NCBI RefSeq assembly: GCF_029227915.1
Contig: NC_079886.1
Span: 15,478,501-15,542,500, forward strand
Direction of reading: 5' to 3'
Source of the DNA: Hydractinia symbiolongicarpus
Taxonomy: Eukaryota; Cnidaria; Hydrozoa; Anthoathecata; Hydractiniidae
DNA length: 64,000 nucleotides
Shown here: positions 51,020 through 63,289 of the stretch, piece by piece
Numbering within the stretch: position 1 is the first letter of the stretch
How the letters are laid out: every line of letters starts with the position of its first letter
Program-made: the position numbers and the translations under genes
Notes under the pieces: generated by a model
The model's input: only the letters and a program-made list of their open reading frames with translations
What the model was told of the DNA's origin: nothing
Database searches by the model: none

Positions 51020-52381
51020 GACGACGACGAGGACGACGACGACGATGACGACTTTTGGGAACCTCTTGGACCAATTGAAGAACTACCTACAATTGTGTAT
51101 GGCAATGTAAAGAGCCCCTCAAACACTCTTAATGAAAGTTCCAGTTGTAGTAGTGAAGGTGAAAGCCTTGAGTCTGTGACTGAAGAAGAGCAAGTTCTTT
51201 CTGATGACGACGATGAAATCCGTACGCCCCTATTACTGGCGAGAAGTGCACAAGCAAGAGGCAATAGCCAGCTGCTACGTCAGTGCTGACTGAGAATGCG
51301 TGGTGGTCATAGAGTTAATAGATTGGAGGCAGTAAATCACAATGATGGCCCTCCAGCACCTGGCATGCAAGGAAGGAGAGAAAACTCTAGAAGACAGCAA
51401 CCGAATGGTAGACGTGGTGAAAGAAAGGGAAGGTATGGGCGTGGAGCTAGGAATGTAGTTGCTGCTGCACGATGGGGATGGGAACCGATTTAGACTGAAT
51501 ATGAAAATGAAGAAGCTGAAATACCATTTTTATATAGAACAACTCAACATACGAATGGGAGAGAATGCTACTCCTCTTGACTTTTTCGAGCTTTACCAAT
51601 GATGTGGTACAGTTAGCAAAACTAATCGCTTTGCAAATAATTTTCTAGAAGTAAATGCTGAAGAAGCTGGTAACAGTTATAGTGGTACATGGGTAGATGT
51701 AGATGAAATAGAAATTTTGTTGGTCTTATATTTCTTATGGGAATAGTTTACGAACCTTCAATCCCTCTTTATTGGTCTATGGATGAGTTGTTTCAAACTC
51801 CAATATTTTAGAATGTGATGAGTCGAAGTAGATTTCAATTGATTTTGAAGTTCCTCACTTCAATGATAATAATGATCCTCAATTTGATGGGAATGACGAA
51901 AATCATTATCGATTACATAAACTGAGAGCATTTGTCATTTTACTCTGTGGTCGCTGCATAAAGATATATACACCTGGTCAAAATGTCAGTGTTGATGAAT
52001 CTCTTGTTTTGTTCAAGGGCAGACTGCATTTTAAACAATTTATTTGAACCAAGCGTGCTTGTATTGGAATAAAATTATACGAACTTGCAACTACAGATGG
52101 CATGACTATAGATTTTATTGTTTTTTGCAGTCGAGGAATGTTTCACGAGATGACAATAACGAAGACATGCCTACAACAGAACGTATTCCTGTTTATCTCA
52201 TGCAATCTCATGCATTTCTAAATACTGGAAGAATTTTGTTCACTGACAACTTCTACACCAGTCCATTTCTATCAGAACACCTTCTAGAACACAATACACA
52301 CCTGTATGGAACTATTAAGACTAACCATAGAAACTACGTTTCTTCTCGAAAAAGGATAAGCCTCTTTTTACCGCTCTGTTG
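50716..52381 (+). pseudogene. piggyBac-type transposase pseudogene
   Basis: Plus-strand frames give an acidic N-terminus with the poly-Asp tract, then FWEPLGPIEELPTIVYG. A basic segment follows (MQGRRENSRRQQPNGRRGERK), then the DDE region with GIVYEPSIPLYWSMDELFQT, MSRSRFQLILKFLHF, NVSVDESLVLFKGR and FTDNFYTSPFLSEHL. These are piggyBac blocks; the Asp of VDES and of TDNFY are the first two catalytic residues. Several stops and frameshifts are present (for example TGA after KQFI near 52044, and a frameshift near 52130). The frame ends near 52380, before the third catalytic Asp. Terminal repeats with TTAA were not located. Confidence 0.85.
50799..51052 (+). repeat. (GAT)n/(GAC)n trinucleotide tract in transposase frame
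   Basis: About 250 bp of GAT, GGT and GAC triplets. In the transposase frame it encodes some 80 almost uninterrupted Asp residues with a few Gly and Glu. Antisense frames give spurious poly-His, poly-Ser and poly-Met ORFs. Confidence 0.9.
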
Positions 52382-52420
52382 ATCATCCTGAAATATTAGC
52401 TTGTTGATCATCCTGAAATA

Positions 52421-52795
52421 TTAGCTTGCCCCCCAAAAAACCATTAATAGTGAGGTTATATAGCCAGCATATGGGTGGTCTTTGAAAACTAACATGGCAT
52501 CATTTTTGATGAGTAAATTATTCAATAAATATTTCCTCTCTTTCCCAAGAAAGGTACAGACACATTTTAATCGTTTTTCTAGATTTCCCAATCTACCTTG
52601 GGTGTCAAAAGCCCATGCCAAGAAGCAGTAGTTGAAATATGGCATGATAAGAAGTGCATTAATTAAAAGATTTCTGGTGTGGGGTGTTAAACATGATACA
52701 TTAGTTCTAATTTTAGAATATTTAATTAGTATTTTTCTATTTATGTCATTGGTGTGCTCTTCCGAAGCCATTATGATTTTCATCGCTGGTGACAT
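52421..52795 (-). pseudogene. LINE reverse transcriptase fragment
   Basis: An open minus-strand frame of 124 codons. LTPHTRNLLINALLIMPYFN, then YCFLAWAF and LEKRLKC, resembles the thumb region of non-LTR reverse transcriptases (LP..LL.LY.A.I.P.F.YC...W......L...QKR). It covers the same region as the 50158-50690 remnant, so it is a separate insertion. It abuts the truncated end of the piggyBac pseudogene. Confidence 0.6.
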
Positions 52796-55700
52796 CTACA
52801 GCTTTTGGAGACATTTCGCATGCGTACCACTTAATCATCTTTTAGCAGCCAGGAAGGTGATTTGGACACTCAGACAGTATTGATGACATCCATAACTGTG
52901 CAACATACTTTGTGCGGTAAATCTTTTGACGCAACACTCGTAAACAAGGTGGTGGAGAACTTCCATCAAACTTAACTTTTTGCTTCATTTTCTCCTTTTG
53001 GTTTATACTTTTCCAAAAACATTACCAACCTAGCTTTATCTACAGATAATATATTCCTTTTTCCATACATGCTGCATACAAATTTTTCCAATGTTGCAAA
53101 AGCTGACTTATCATCCAAAACTGACTACAACTTGAAGTAGCTAAAATCTTAATATAATTACATATCTGTCATATCCACATCGTATCTAATTTCCTATTTT
53201 TTATAGTTTATAAATATGCAAATACTCCAGTAATTTGTTCATGTTTTTAATTCACTTGCTTCAAAATAACATCTGTTAACTCTTACTATCACTGTCTGGT
53301 ATTACATAGTTAGTATAGAACACAAATATTGAGTTTGAGCTTTGTAGCCACCCTCTAAAAGCTTAGGGATATGGAGCAAGACGCAGTCGGACTAGGCCAA
53401 GAGACCCAAATTTTTGGTCAGCTTTATAACCAATGACATTCCACTATGTTAGAATGTGCAAAATTTGGAGTTTGTAGCTTATGGGGACAAATTAAGGTCC
53501 TAAATATTGTCTATGAGGGGGATCTGACCTAGTCTTAAGACCCAATTTCTCAGTGAACTTTATCATTTTTCAGATTCTCTCATATAATGACACACGTTAC
53601 CAACTTTTAAGCTTTGAGAATTATGGGACCAAATAGGAGTCTCGAATTAGCGTAATTTTAGGAGCCTGGGATTCAAACGCCCCCAAATTGGGTCAGCTAC
53701 TTACTTACTTATGTTACTTTGTTAAGACCTAATTGACATTTACAATCTTGTTGTCCTTTTAGATTAAATATATTGCTGGTCTTACTACCTATATAAATAA
53801 GTGTCTTCTATTACTTATTGAATTTATCTGAATATGGCGCTGCAAGCAGAATCTGACCATGTGATTTTTATTGTCCATGATACTACCAACCTAATTGGAC
53901 GGTCAAACCTTTTGTAGAAAATGGAACATAAAGTTCTGTTATGAGCTCCTGGACTAAACGTTACCTCTCAAATTTTTTACCCATTGTCTTGTCCATCATA
54001 TTGGCTAGCACTGAAACTTGTGAAACAACTAAACTTCAGGGTTGGAAGCTAACTAACCATGACTTGGAACTAAAGAAAAGGCAAAGAAATGCCATGAGTA
54101 GTACAAGTGAAAAAAAAATTGAACATTTTCTTCAATTGGATGCATAAGATTTTGAGGAACAAAACCTCCTTTCTGATGTCTGATGATAAGGAATGGTTAC
54201 ATCTAAATAATATTTATTTTGTGATTTTAAGCTACCTAGTACCATGTTATTATTATTATTATTATTAAAGTATAGCTAAATGTATACATTATGTTTATGT
54301 AGCTAGCTACATAAAAGGTTTTTCAAAGTACTCTTTCATTTTATATAAAGGTAGCTAGCTATTTGGACCTTTGCATATTTTCTTTTGCTATCCCATTACA
54401 GTAAACAGTAAAGACTTGGGTATATAGCTAGTTAGGTATTGCATTGTATGTTGGTCAAATATGTTGTCAAACATGTTTTTCATAAAAAAAATTCTGTAGA
54501 TTTTCAGGTTTCTTTTATGAAATGAAAAAAATTGGGAAACTATAGCAAGAAGTGATATTCACTTGTAGGTGGAAGGCAAAGTCTCAGTCCAGATTAAGAC
54601 TTACGGGAAACTGTGTCACACTAGGGCACTTGTATATGTATCACAAATCCAGTGGGGTGCTTATAGCAATAGTGTTAAAGGTGTAATATATTTTTCATAA
54701 ACCAACATTCACAAGACTAATGATAAAACCTATTGTAGAATGTAGAATGGTCTTTCAATTGCAGCGTTCACCTTTTTGTTTTTACAAAAGTGATGTATGT
54801 TTCAGTCACACAAATCTAACTGCCACTGCATATGCAATACAGGATTTATGTTCGTACTTTACATTGAGCAGCTGTCTGACTTTTTATTGCTGACATTCTG
54901 TCTGATGTATTTGCATGTTTTTTAACATAACGAAGATGTTTACGTCATCTTCTGTTCAATTTTAGATAGATCCCCCCCCCCTTCCCACCATTTTCATGGA
55001 CACTTTTTGTTATTGTGAAGATTCTTCTTTTCAAGCTACGCCTCCCTTCATAAAGGCCTGCCTTAATCTTCTTTAGGCTAGGTTTGAATTTTAGGTTTTG
55101 TTTTATTGGAACATCTTTCTGAAATTCATCTAAAATTTTTGCATCCTTGTTCACTTCTGTATAGTTGCACATGTTGTGAAGAGATTTGATAGATTTGGTT
55201 GATACTGGCAATATGAATAGACTGAACGATAATTTCTTCAACTCTGGCTTTGATCTCCTCTATGTCTTATTCGGTTTCTGCTGAAGATTGCTGCCATCAT
55301 GGTTATTATGTCTAATATTTTGGAGGAATGATTTTCTTAACAGCTGCATGCAAGTTAGTCAGAACTTTAGATTTTAGTACTCTTCAAAATTCCAACATGT
55401 CATCCTATAATTGCTCTTGAGTTGGTGCAGGAGATCAATGTTGTTGGTAAATCCTGTTTATTTATTCTCCCATTAGCTTGAGGATGTTACATCTTTAGTA
55501 TAGTGCTTTTTTGACCTTAGGCATCAGATGGACAGCATAGTCATCTAGTACTTAAATCTTCAGCAGTAAATGGGTAGATTCTTTATTGCCCTATCTGGTA
55601 GGAGCTGCTTACATACCATTGGAATTTTACTGAATCTGGAACAGATACTTTGGTTCATGTACTTTTGCCTTTAAATACAAACATGGGATTCAATTTTATT

Positions 55701-58486
55701 TAAACATGATTTTATTGGTCAAGGTTGGTTGTGCGAAAACCCAGAAAACTAACATAACTATGTTGTTTATGACTATGCTCTATCTCTTAAAACAACTTAG
55801 CAAAAATGTTGTTAAACAGAGTAAGTATTTACGCAGGGTCGAGCAAATACGAAGCGCCTAAAACGTCCTAGTCTCATGATTTACATCTTATTGTGTGATG
55901 TGTATATTTCAATGTAAGACCCGTTGATAATTATTCTAATAAAAATGATTGCATTACTTGCCGATTTGCGTCAGATGTTGCTAAAGGTGAATTCGCACTC
56001 AAAAGCGAAATGGAAAGGATTTGAATGGACAATTGTGATTTGGGAGATCTGACAGGTTAAAGAACTTTTCTGTTCTGATCCAAACTGTAAGTTTAAATCA
56101 TTTTAACTTTAGTGTTAGCAGGAAGGGAAAAATTGTAAAAACGAAAGAATAGTTACGGCGCTAATCAAATTTGAGTATATTTCTTGTTCTGTTTTGTTCC
56201 ATTTTGCTGCCGAGTGGAAATTCAGCCTTATGCTGCTTTGAGCATTGCCCTGTTGTTAAAAAAAGCAGATGTAACATTTGGAAAAGTACATAAAGCATTT
56301 AAAAATATTTCTTATAAATATACTCCAGCCTGCTTCATATTATTCCTTAAATTACACAAGTTTTAATACCAGCTAAAATTGGTAATAATGGTAGATTCCA
56401 GACTTCAGGTTAAGGATATCATGTCATAGCTATACACTGTTTCCAGTAAACATAGATTGATTGTAAGAAAAGTGAAATCACATGATTTAGATGTTCACAT
56501 GTTCAGTTTATTTCGCAAATACCAACTACAACGATCGTTTGCCAACTTTTAAAAAATCTGATATTTTATGAAGCTAGATTTTTATTCGCGTATAACATAG
56601 TCACAGCAAGCAATTTTAAAGTCAGCTTTTTAACTGCAGATTCCTGAGATATATTTCGAGCTGTTTATGTTTCTTTCTCCCTATTTACATTTTATTTGAA
56701 TAAAAAAAAAGTAATGTTTATAGGTTTTTTTATCATCATCTCCTCCTCCTCCTCCTCCTACATCCTTATCGTCATCGTTATCACCTTAACGCCTAAGTTA
56801 TCTCTATTCTGAAACCATCAAAGCACAAATGTAAGAAGTTAAACAACACCGCATTCTGGTCTAAAGTTTTTTAAAAGCCATCTTAAAAAGAAGCGTGAGC
56901 AATGCCATATCTGGTTTTAAAGTAATTTGTTAACAATATTACATATTTTGTACGAAATTCATCAAAATATGATCGATTGTAAGAAGCTTATACAACACTG
57001 TATTTTGTTCAAAAGTCATTTAAATGACTTTTGATAAAATGTTATGTTTGTATATTTTTAAAAAAATAAATCAGCCATTCATTTAATAGCGCAACGAAGG
57101 AGTTTTTAAAAAATCGTTGCCGTCAACCAAAATAATAGCGTGTTTACAGTTTCAATAACCCAAACAACTTTTAATAGCTGTTCAACAAGGTGTTAATTTT
57201 AACGAGGCAAAAATTGGTTTCAGTCGGCTTTGTTTGTGAAAAGCCACAGAAGGCACTGATTTATTTTGATATTATTACGAGGAAAGATGTATCTTCATGT
57301 ATCATAAAGTATTTTACTCTTATGTTTTTTTTAGTGTTTTTTATTTATCCAACATATCACGGTGTCTCTGAATTACCCCATTTGACATTACATTTGTTTG
57401 TTTATAAAGGAGTGTTTTAGTTCAGGGTTTTTTTCACATGAGGCAATTGAAGAACTGCAATGAGATTTTTGGGATAGCTAGCTGCCCATTTTTAAAAAAA
57501 AAACCCTGCCGGCCCTACTTTAGTACGATAGGATTTTTTACCATGGCTTTTGCATATGTGCATTTATTGTGTACTAGATTTTACTATATTTCTACTCTGT
57601 AACAGCTTTCTCTTACTGACCTAAACAATCTTCTGTTTTCATTTTGCAGTAGTACTTAAATATATCTTCATTGATAAGTGGTAGATTCTCATCTGTTATA
57701 AACCACCTAGCTGTAGTTGCAAGAATATCTGTAGGATCTAGGCTACAATTAAACTTGTATTTTTACTTCCTTTGTCTTCTAGATGTTTTGCTGGACGAGG
57801 ATATTGCATAAACATTCTAACTTTAATCTTTTCGAACATTTTCTGTGGCACACTGCCCCATATTTTTTAACTATTCTAAACATTCTTTACGGCTATAATT
57901 TCTAACATCCTTTCTACTGTCCATATTTATGATTTGTACTAACCGATATCAAAAACTATATAATATGACATTATACAACCTTTTTCTTCTAACCAAAAGC
58001 TAACCAAAAAAATCGCCGCCTTTATGATTTCTCCATTAAAGTAACTTCAGACGGACCCGACTGCGCCGTATTAATTTGGCTAATAGCGATGTATAGACGT
58101 TAAATTATTTTTATTTATAAGATAACAGTTTTCCGTACAATATGTTAACTTTTTGATAAAACGAATTAAAAAGCTTGTGTCAATGTATTTTAATTCTATT
58201 TTAATTTTTGTGAAATGAAATTCTGCAAAGAGCTGTGCACAAATTATGGGAGTATAACTATAGTATAAAAATGTTAATTAACATAATTTACCATTATAAT
58301 TATATTTTTAGTAAAAAGTTTTACTTTCCGCTCAATTAACGTAATGTAACAATTTTCTTGTGGGGTAAGTAATAAAATAAATAACGAATATACCTTGAAA
58401 TTGCTATATTTGGGACAGATAATGTAATTCCCTATGGCTTAAAGCTTAAAAAATACAATGAAAAAAATAAAAAATTGCCTTTTTAG
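52796..58486. other. Intergenic or first-intron region without recognised genes
   Basis: AT-rich, with short open frames only. The minus-strand frame 54945-55241 (98 codons, Lys-rich) has no recognised relatives. A (TTA)n run lies at about 54247-54268. The start exon of the sorcin-like gene should lie here but was not identified. Confidence 0.5.
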
Positions 58487-61400
58487 GGAGGTTACCAGCC
58501 ACCTTATGGAGGTCAACCACCATATGGTGCCCCACCGCAACCTGGTGCTTACCCTGGTTATGGCCCTCCCGGGGGAATAGTAAGTTATTTCTTTTTTTGT
58601 CCCATGTAAAGAAAATTGTTTCATTTTGTTAAGTAATTTTATTTATACGCCCCCACACTGTATCTAATAAACAAATCTTAATACTCTAAGTTGTCATTTT
58701 TATCAACAAAAAGGGTTAATGAAAACTCCTTGCGGTCCAAAGTCAGAATTAATGTTAGGTGGAAACCAGGTTTTTATGCGTATAAATTTTACTAAACAAA
58801 AAGTTTCATAGATGCTAAAAATTTTTAAGTATCTAATTTTTGGCAACATTTTTCTGAATTACAACTCACAGTTTGATTAGACTAACAAAATGTTAGTCTA
58901 ATCAATCCAATCCACTGGTATTTAAGTTCTTCAAAAATTATGACAACTGAAACTATTGCAAACGTTATTCAAATTTGTTACAATTATTATTTTGGTTTTA
59001 TTTGCAAAAAATATATTGTTATTTATTTTTTTGAACGAATTTTTAATTCATAAAGTGATTTTTAAAACGCTGCTATTTCGTCTATTAGTTTGGTAACTCT
59101 TTTTTGTTTCCACTCCCATATGGTAATGTTGTGTTTTGCCAACTCTCTTAAGTTTGTAGGATAATAATCATGTATGTTTATTGCTTTAAGTATTGTAAAT
59201 TTGTAGTTTATCGTATAATAGTTTTGTATTTTTTTTCTGTGTCTTTCGATATTTTTTGAATGACCATTTTTTATTTTAAACTCTGGAAGAAATTCACAGC
59301 TAGCAATTCAACTATTTCTTTTTTACCTTCAATCCTGTTTCGCAAAATAGGTCCATAGAAAGGAAATTAACTAAGCACCTTCGCATACGACTCGTGTCAT
59401 GTCAACATTTTGAAGTTTTTTAAGTCGTAAAAAATCTGTAGTTAACAAGATACTATCCTCTTTCCAAGATTTTATGTACCATTAGTTTGATATAGATGTA
59501 CGTTTTCTTTCAGGATCCTTTGTTTGGATACTTTTCAGCTGTTGCGGGACATGTAAGGCATTTACATTGTTCATTTTTTAATTATTTTTTCCTATTGTAT
59601 TTGACAGGAAAGTGATCCTTTAAAAACTTTCCTTTTTTTAATAACAACAGGTCTGCATTAAAAAATATCTATATTCTCTTTTGACATTTAAATCTCTCCA
59701 GTTAATAGCAAATGTTATTTAGGACCAACAAATTGATGCGTTGGAGCTTCAAAGATGTTTAACTTCATCTGGTATTGGTGGCACATATCAACCATTCAGT
59801 CTTGAAACATGTCGAATCATGATCTCCATGTTAGATAGGGATTACTCTGGCAAAATGGGTTTTAACGAATTCAAAGAACTATGGAGTGCACTCAATCAAT
59901 GGAAGGTATAACGTAATTATCGGAATTAGCGCCGTGGCGCTAATTTAATTTTCGTCCTTTCAGAGGGGGCGCTCATTTAAGGGGGGCGCTAATTCAAGCC
60001 GGGGCGCTAAATAAAAAAATAAATATAAAGTACCGTATCACTTTATTATTCTTTTAAAAAAACAAAATACAAGAATGGCTAAACTTCTATGTCTACCTCT
60101 CCTTCTTCATCCTCGTCAACTAAAATGAAAGAAGGAACCTCTTCTTCACTCTGCCCTTCTATAACATTAAATTGGTTCGTTTCGGGCTCATTTAAGGTTA
60201 ATAGCGCAGTGCGGGAAACCCTTTCTCACATGGCTGGCCAGCTTTAAAGCAATGAATGGTATCATCCTCGGTCCCGTCAACCAAAATGTTCAAAGCGCAC
60301 GCCTTAAAGGATTTAGAACTAAGTTCTGGCGTCAATTCTTTTCATGCTTTCAGTATCCATTTGACAATAACATGGCGTGGTGGCGATTTTAAGTTTCCTG
60401 CATTTGTGAGGTTGTTTATACCAGGAACCCTCAGGAACGTTTGTTTTGAATGGTTTATTCCACGACACGACCGGAGCTTGGATGTATTTCGTACATCCTC
60501 CCGGAACAAGTAGACTTTCAATTTTCTTTTGCTTCAAACTTTTGCTGACAGAATCCTCCATATGGCATTCGTAGGTGTCCCCAGCAAGCAGGCGCTTAGC
60601 AAACGATAAAGATCCCAAAACTTCACGCTTTGCACCCTTAAAAACGATAAATGGTTTCTTCTTTTGACCATCTGCTCGGGCCGTTAAGCACACTGAGACA
60701 CGTGCTTACTCGTAACCAGTCGATTTTAACACAACATCCGATTCCCTTTTTTTGTAATAGTTGTTGTTCCGACCATATCTTGCCAGACAGGGGTTTCGTC
60801 CATGGTGTAGATTTGAGAGGGTTCGAAATTAAACTTTGTAATCTCCTTGCGTGAATAACGTATGAAACAAGTTTTCCAATAAGTTGTTTTGGATCCTTCT
60901 GAGCTACAGAAGTGCGTCTTCTTATAGAAAGTCCGTGTCTATGCATAAAGTTACGTAACTACCCGCGGCTTGCTACAAATGATTCTGATGTTTCAGATGA
61001 TGTTTGTGTTGAATACGATAAATATACGATTGGTCTTTTTAAGAAACAAGATGAGTTGTTGGTCAGACATATTCCAATTGAACTATCCCAGCTAATTTAC
61101 CACTTTTTGAACGAATCGAATGAAAACTTCATAGAAGCATCGGTCAGTGGAAAAAGAAAGAAAGAAATTGGACTTGTTGTTCCGGCTAAGTATGTAGCAT
61201 TTACAAAAACTCAAAGAATGGCAAATATTCTTGAGTTTGAACTGAAAAATAAGAAAAAAATAAAAAAACAATCTTCTTACTATCGAAAGCATCACGGCAC
61301 GCGTTTAAGAATTTCCGTATTTTAGAAAACAAAACAAATATGACTAAAGATATACGTCTTCTTCTACCGTAATTCCTGTAATAAACACCCTTTCTTTTCA

Positions 61401-62805
61401 ATGCCTCCCTGTAATAAACGTTCCTCTTTTAAAAATCGGATTTAGGCATCTGTGTGACCGTTTTGCACATCATACATTGCAAAATTCCAAATTAGCGCCC
61501 CTTTCCAGATATTAAAGGTGTGCTAATTTAAGCCAGGGCGCTAATTAAATTTTTCAGCTGTTAAGGGGTGCGCTAATTTAATCCGGGCGCTAATTTGAGC
61601 CGGGCGCTAATTTGAGCCGGTGCGCTAATTCAGATAGTTACGATATGTCAATTTTACTCTCGAAATACTGGATTTCCTAGCCCAATAGTGAATGTGTCCC
61701 CTTGGTCTTAATTTGCTTGTGTTTGTAAGTTCAAGCAGGGTTAGTGATTCATAGGAAGTTAATAGATACTTGATTTTTTAGACAACATTTATGCAATACG
61801 ACAGAGACCGATCTGGAACAGTTGAACCACACGAGATGCATGGTGCTATTCAATCATGGGGTATGCTGATATTGTGTGTCGCTTTAATCAAATTCCTTTT
61901 CTTGTGTGTTTCAGTGGTATTTCATTAGTCTTTTATGTAAGGGGACAGGGCGGAGTCTTTTTTACCCTAGCGAAGATTTATTGTCTTGCTGTGTGAAGTT
62001 GATTTAATGGCTTTGTATATTAGTTGAACAATGCTTCATACAAAGGCTTTTTCAATTTTTTAACAAAAAGCTCCAATATTTGGCTTTATAGATCATATTC
62101 CTGTTAACTTGTAACGAAATACGGCTATGTCTATGCTTTTTAAAAGGGTTTATGAGTTTTAACTTAGTTGCACTCATGTTTTTCTAAAATGCTTCACAAT
62201 GATCGAATTTCAATTCAAAAGTGGTGACAATCCAGATTCGTGCTGTTTCTGCTTACACACAATAATCTGCAAAATGGTTAAATTTTTCTTTCATTTTTCT
62301 TTTCATATCCAGGTTACAATCTCACACCTCAAGCGCTGAATATTATCATCAAGCGTTACTCTGACAGTGGTCGAATTAAATTTGATGACTTTGTTTCAGC
62401 TGCTATTAGACTTCGCATGTTGACTGGTATGTGTATTATGTCTATCGCAGTTATTTCTATCAGGTCACAACATTTGTGAAATGTGGACAGATCTTGTTTC
62501 TTGTTTCTGTTAAATATATTTGGTTGAATATATTTGCAAATTAATTTATGTGAAAAGCTACTGATAAGTCTCCACAGTGCCATTGTTTGATGGATATTTA
62601 TGCGTTCATAGATCACTTCCGCCGTCGTGATTCAAGTCAAACTGGCCACGCCAATTTCTCGTACGATGATGTAAGTTTGCCTCAAACCTTGTCAGGGTCG
62701 CAAAAGCATAACACTCAACTTGTTATCGCGAATATATGGTAATCCAATAGTAATCCAAAATTATTTTTTTTCTTATAGTTCATCCAAGTAACAATGTTTT
62801 CATAA
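58487..62805 (+). CDS. SRI: Sorcin-like penta-EF-hand calcium-binding protein (first exon missing)
   Basis: Seven exons: 58487-58579, 59514-59552, 59723-59905, 61782-61860, 62313-62426, 62612-62670, 62779-62805 (stop TAA). All have AG/GT borders and consistent phases. The first seen is Gly/Pro/Tyr-rich ([20 protein letters not shown]), the flexible N-terminus of this family. [12 protein letters not shown] and [10 protein letters not shown] follow, then two canonical EF-hand loops, [12 protein letters not shown] and [12 protein letters not shown], two degenerate ones, and the C-terminus FIQVTMFS. Order and length (about 197 residues without the start exon) match sorcin, a calcium-dependent membrane- and channel-binding protein that dimerises through its last EF-hand. 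Grancalcin is the nearest alternative. The start codon exon was not found. Confidence 0.9.
60250..60950 (-). pseudogene. pogo-type DDE transposase pseudogene
   Basis: The minus strand reads [20 protein letters not shown], then after a frameshift [14 protein letters not shown], a stop, [32 protein letters not shown] and [14 protein letters not shown]. These match the DDE_1 (CENP-B/pogo/Tigger) catalytic domain. The first Asp (MDET) and second (GDTYE) are present. The third, normally in PGGxTxxxQPxDV, reads QAPVV here, so it appears lost. The frameshift, stop and lost Asp make it inactive. Confidence 0.82.
60912..61325 (+). CDS. HIRAN-like accessory ORF of the pogo-type element
   Basis: Open frame of 137 codons on the strand opposite the transposase, starting just inside its 5' end. 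The middle reads [20 protein letters not shown], then [20 protein letters not shown] and [10 protein letters not shown]. This follows the pattern YD..xI.......xVxHIPxExS..xxxFL...xxxxVxGKR seen in cnidarian transposon proteins and resembles a HIRAN domain. The basic C-terminus (KNKKKIKKQ) may be a nuclear signal. The N-terminal NPYD part is partly lost, so it may be decaying. Function in the element unknown. Confidence 0.5.
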   Translation: MRLLIESPCLCIKLRNYPRLATNDSDVSDDVCVEYDKYTIGLFKKQDELLVRHIPIELSQLIYHFLNESNENFIEASVSGKRKKEIGLVVPAKYVAFTKTQRMANILEFELKNKKKIKKQSSYYRKHHGTRLRISVF

Positions 62806-63289
62806 AAAGAAGTTCGTGCACCTCAACAGACATCAGGAAAATAATGCTCACTGCTACAAATTTTTACTTAACCCACATATGGATGGGTTTTTTTGTGTGC
62901 TTTTTTGTTATTTAATTTTATTATGTACTCATAGAATGAAATGTCTTTTACTCAAATGTTTTTTATAACCCACTTGTTTGAACGCAGCGCTAAAGTAGCA
63001 TGTTGTCTTTACGCATATTTGTCTCATTTCTTACAAAAAATCTTGGTACTAAAAGTCTTTTGAATCGCAAAATTTCTTTCAAATCTGAAATATATTTCCA
63101 TAGACTTAGGTCGCTTTCCACTGAGCGTTCTTGGCGAAGCTCCCATCGTTTAGCACATGGGCATGTACATGATTCTTTGACCTTAACGTAAATCACGTGG
63201 TTTTACGCGCCCAAACAGGTGGCAATCTGTGTAGTCCTTCCAGTCTCAATGGGCTATGACGTCCTAAGCTGTTTTTCTATGTAATAAAG
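62806..63289. other. Downstream of sorcin-like gene
   Basis: 3' flank of the sorcin-like gene. The only AATAAA on the plus strand here is at 63283-63288, directly before the next ORF. No other feature seen. Confidence 0.4.

Larger units (their letters stand above)
59920..61634. mobile_element. pogo/Tigger-type DNA transposon in a sorcin intron
   Basis: 1715 bp bounded by TA (59918-59919 and 61635-61636), with terminal inverted repeat TCGGAATTAGCGC / TCTGAATTAGCGC. Both ends carry repeated GCGCTAATTTRAGCCGGG-type motifs (three or more on the right). A dead DDE transposase lies on the minus strand and a HIRAN-like frame on the plus strand. It lies between the sorcin exons ending at 59905 and starting at 61782; its left end is only 14 bp from the donor. 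Confidence 0.8.

Noticed and set aside
51120-51260. CRISPR-like or regularly spaced repeats around the trinucleotide tract
   Set aside because: No repeat-spacer organisation; this is transposase coding sequence next to a microsatellite.
50730-51264. Minus- and plus-strand open frames of poly-His, poly-Ser and poly-Met
   Set aside because: They are alternative frames of the (GAT)n/(GAC)n tract; the frame continuous with piggyBac sequence on its far side is poly-Asp on the plus strand.
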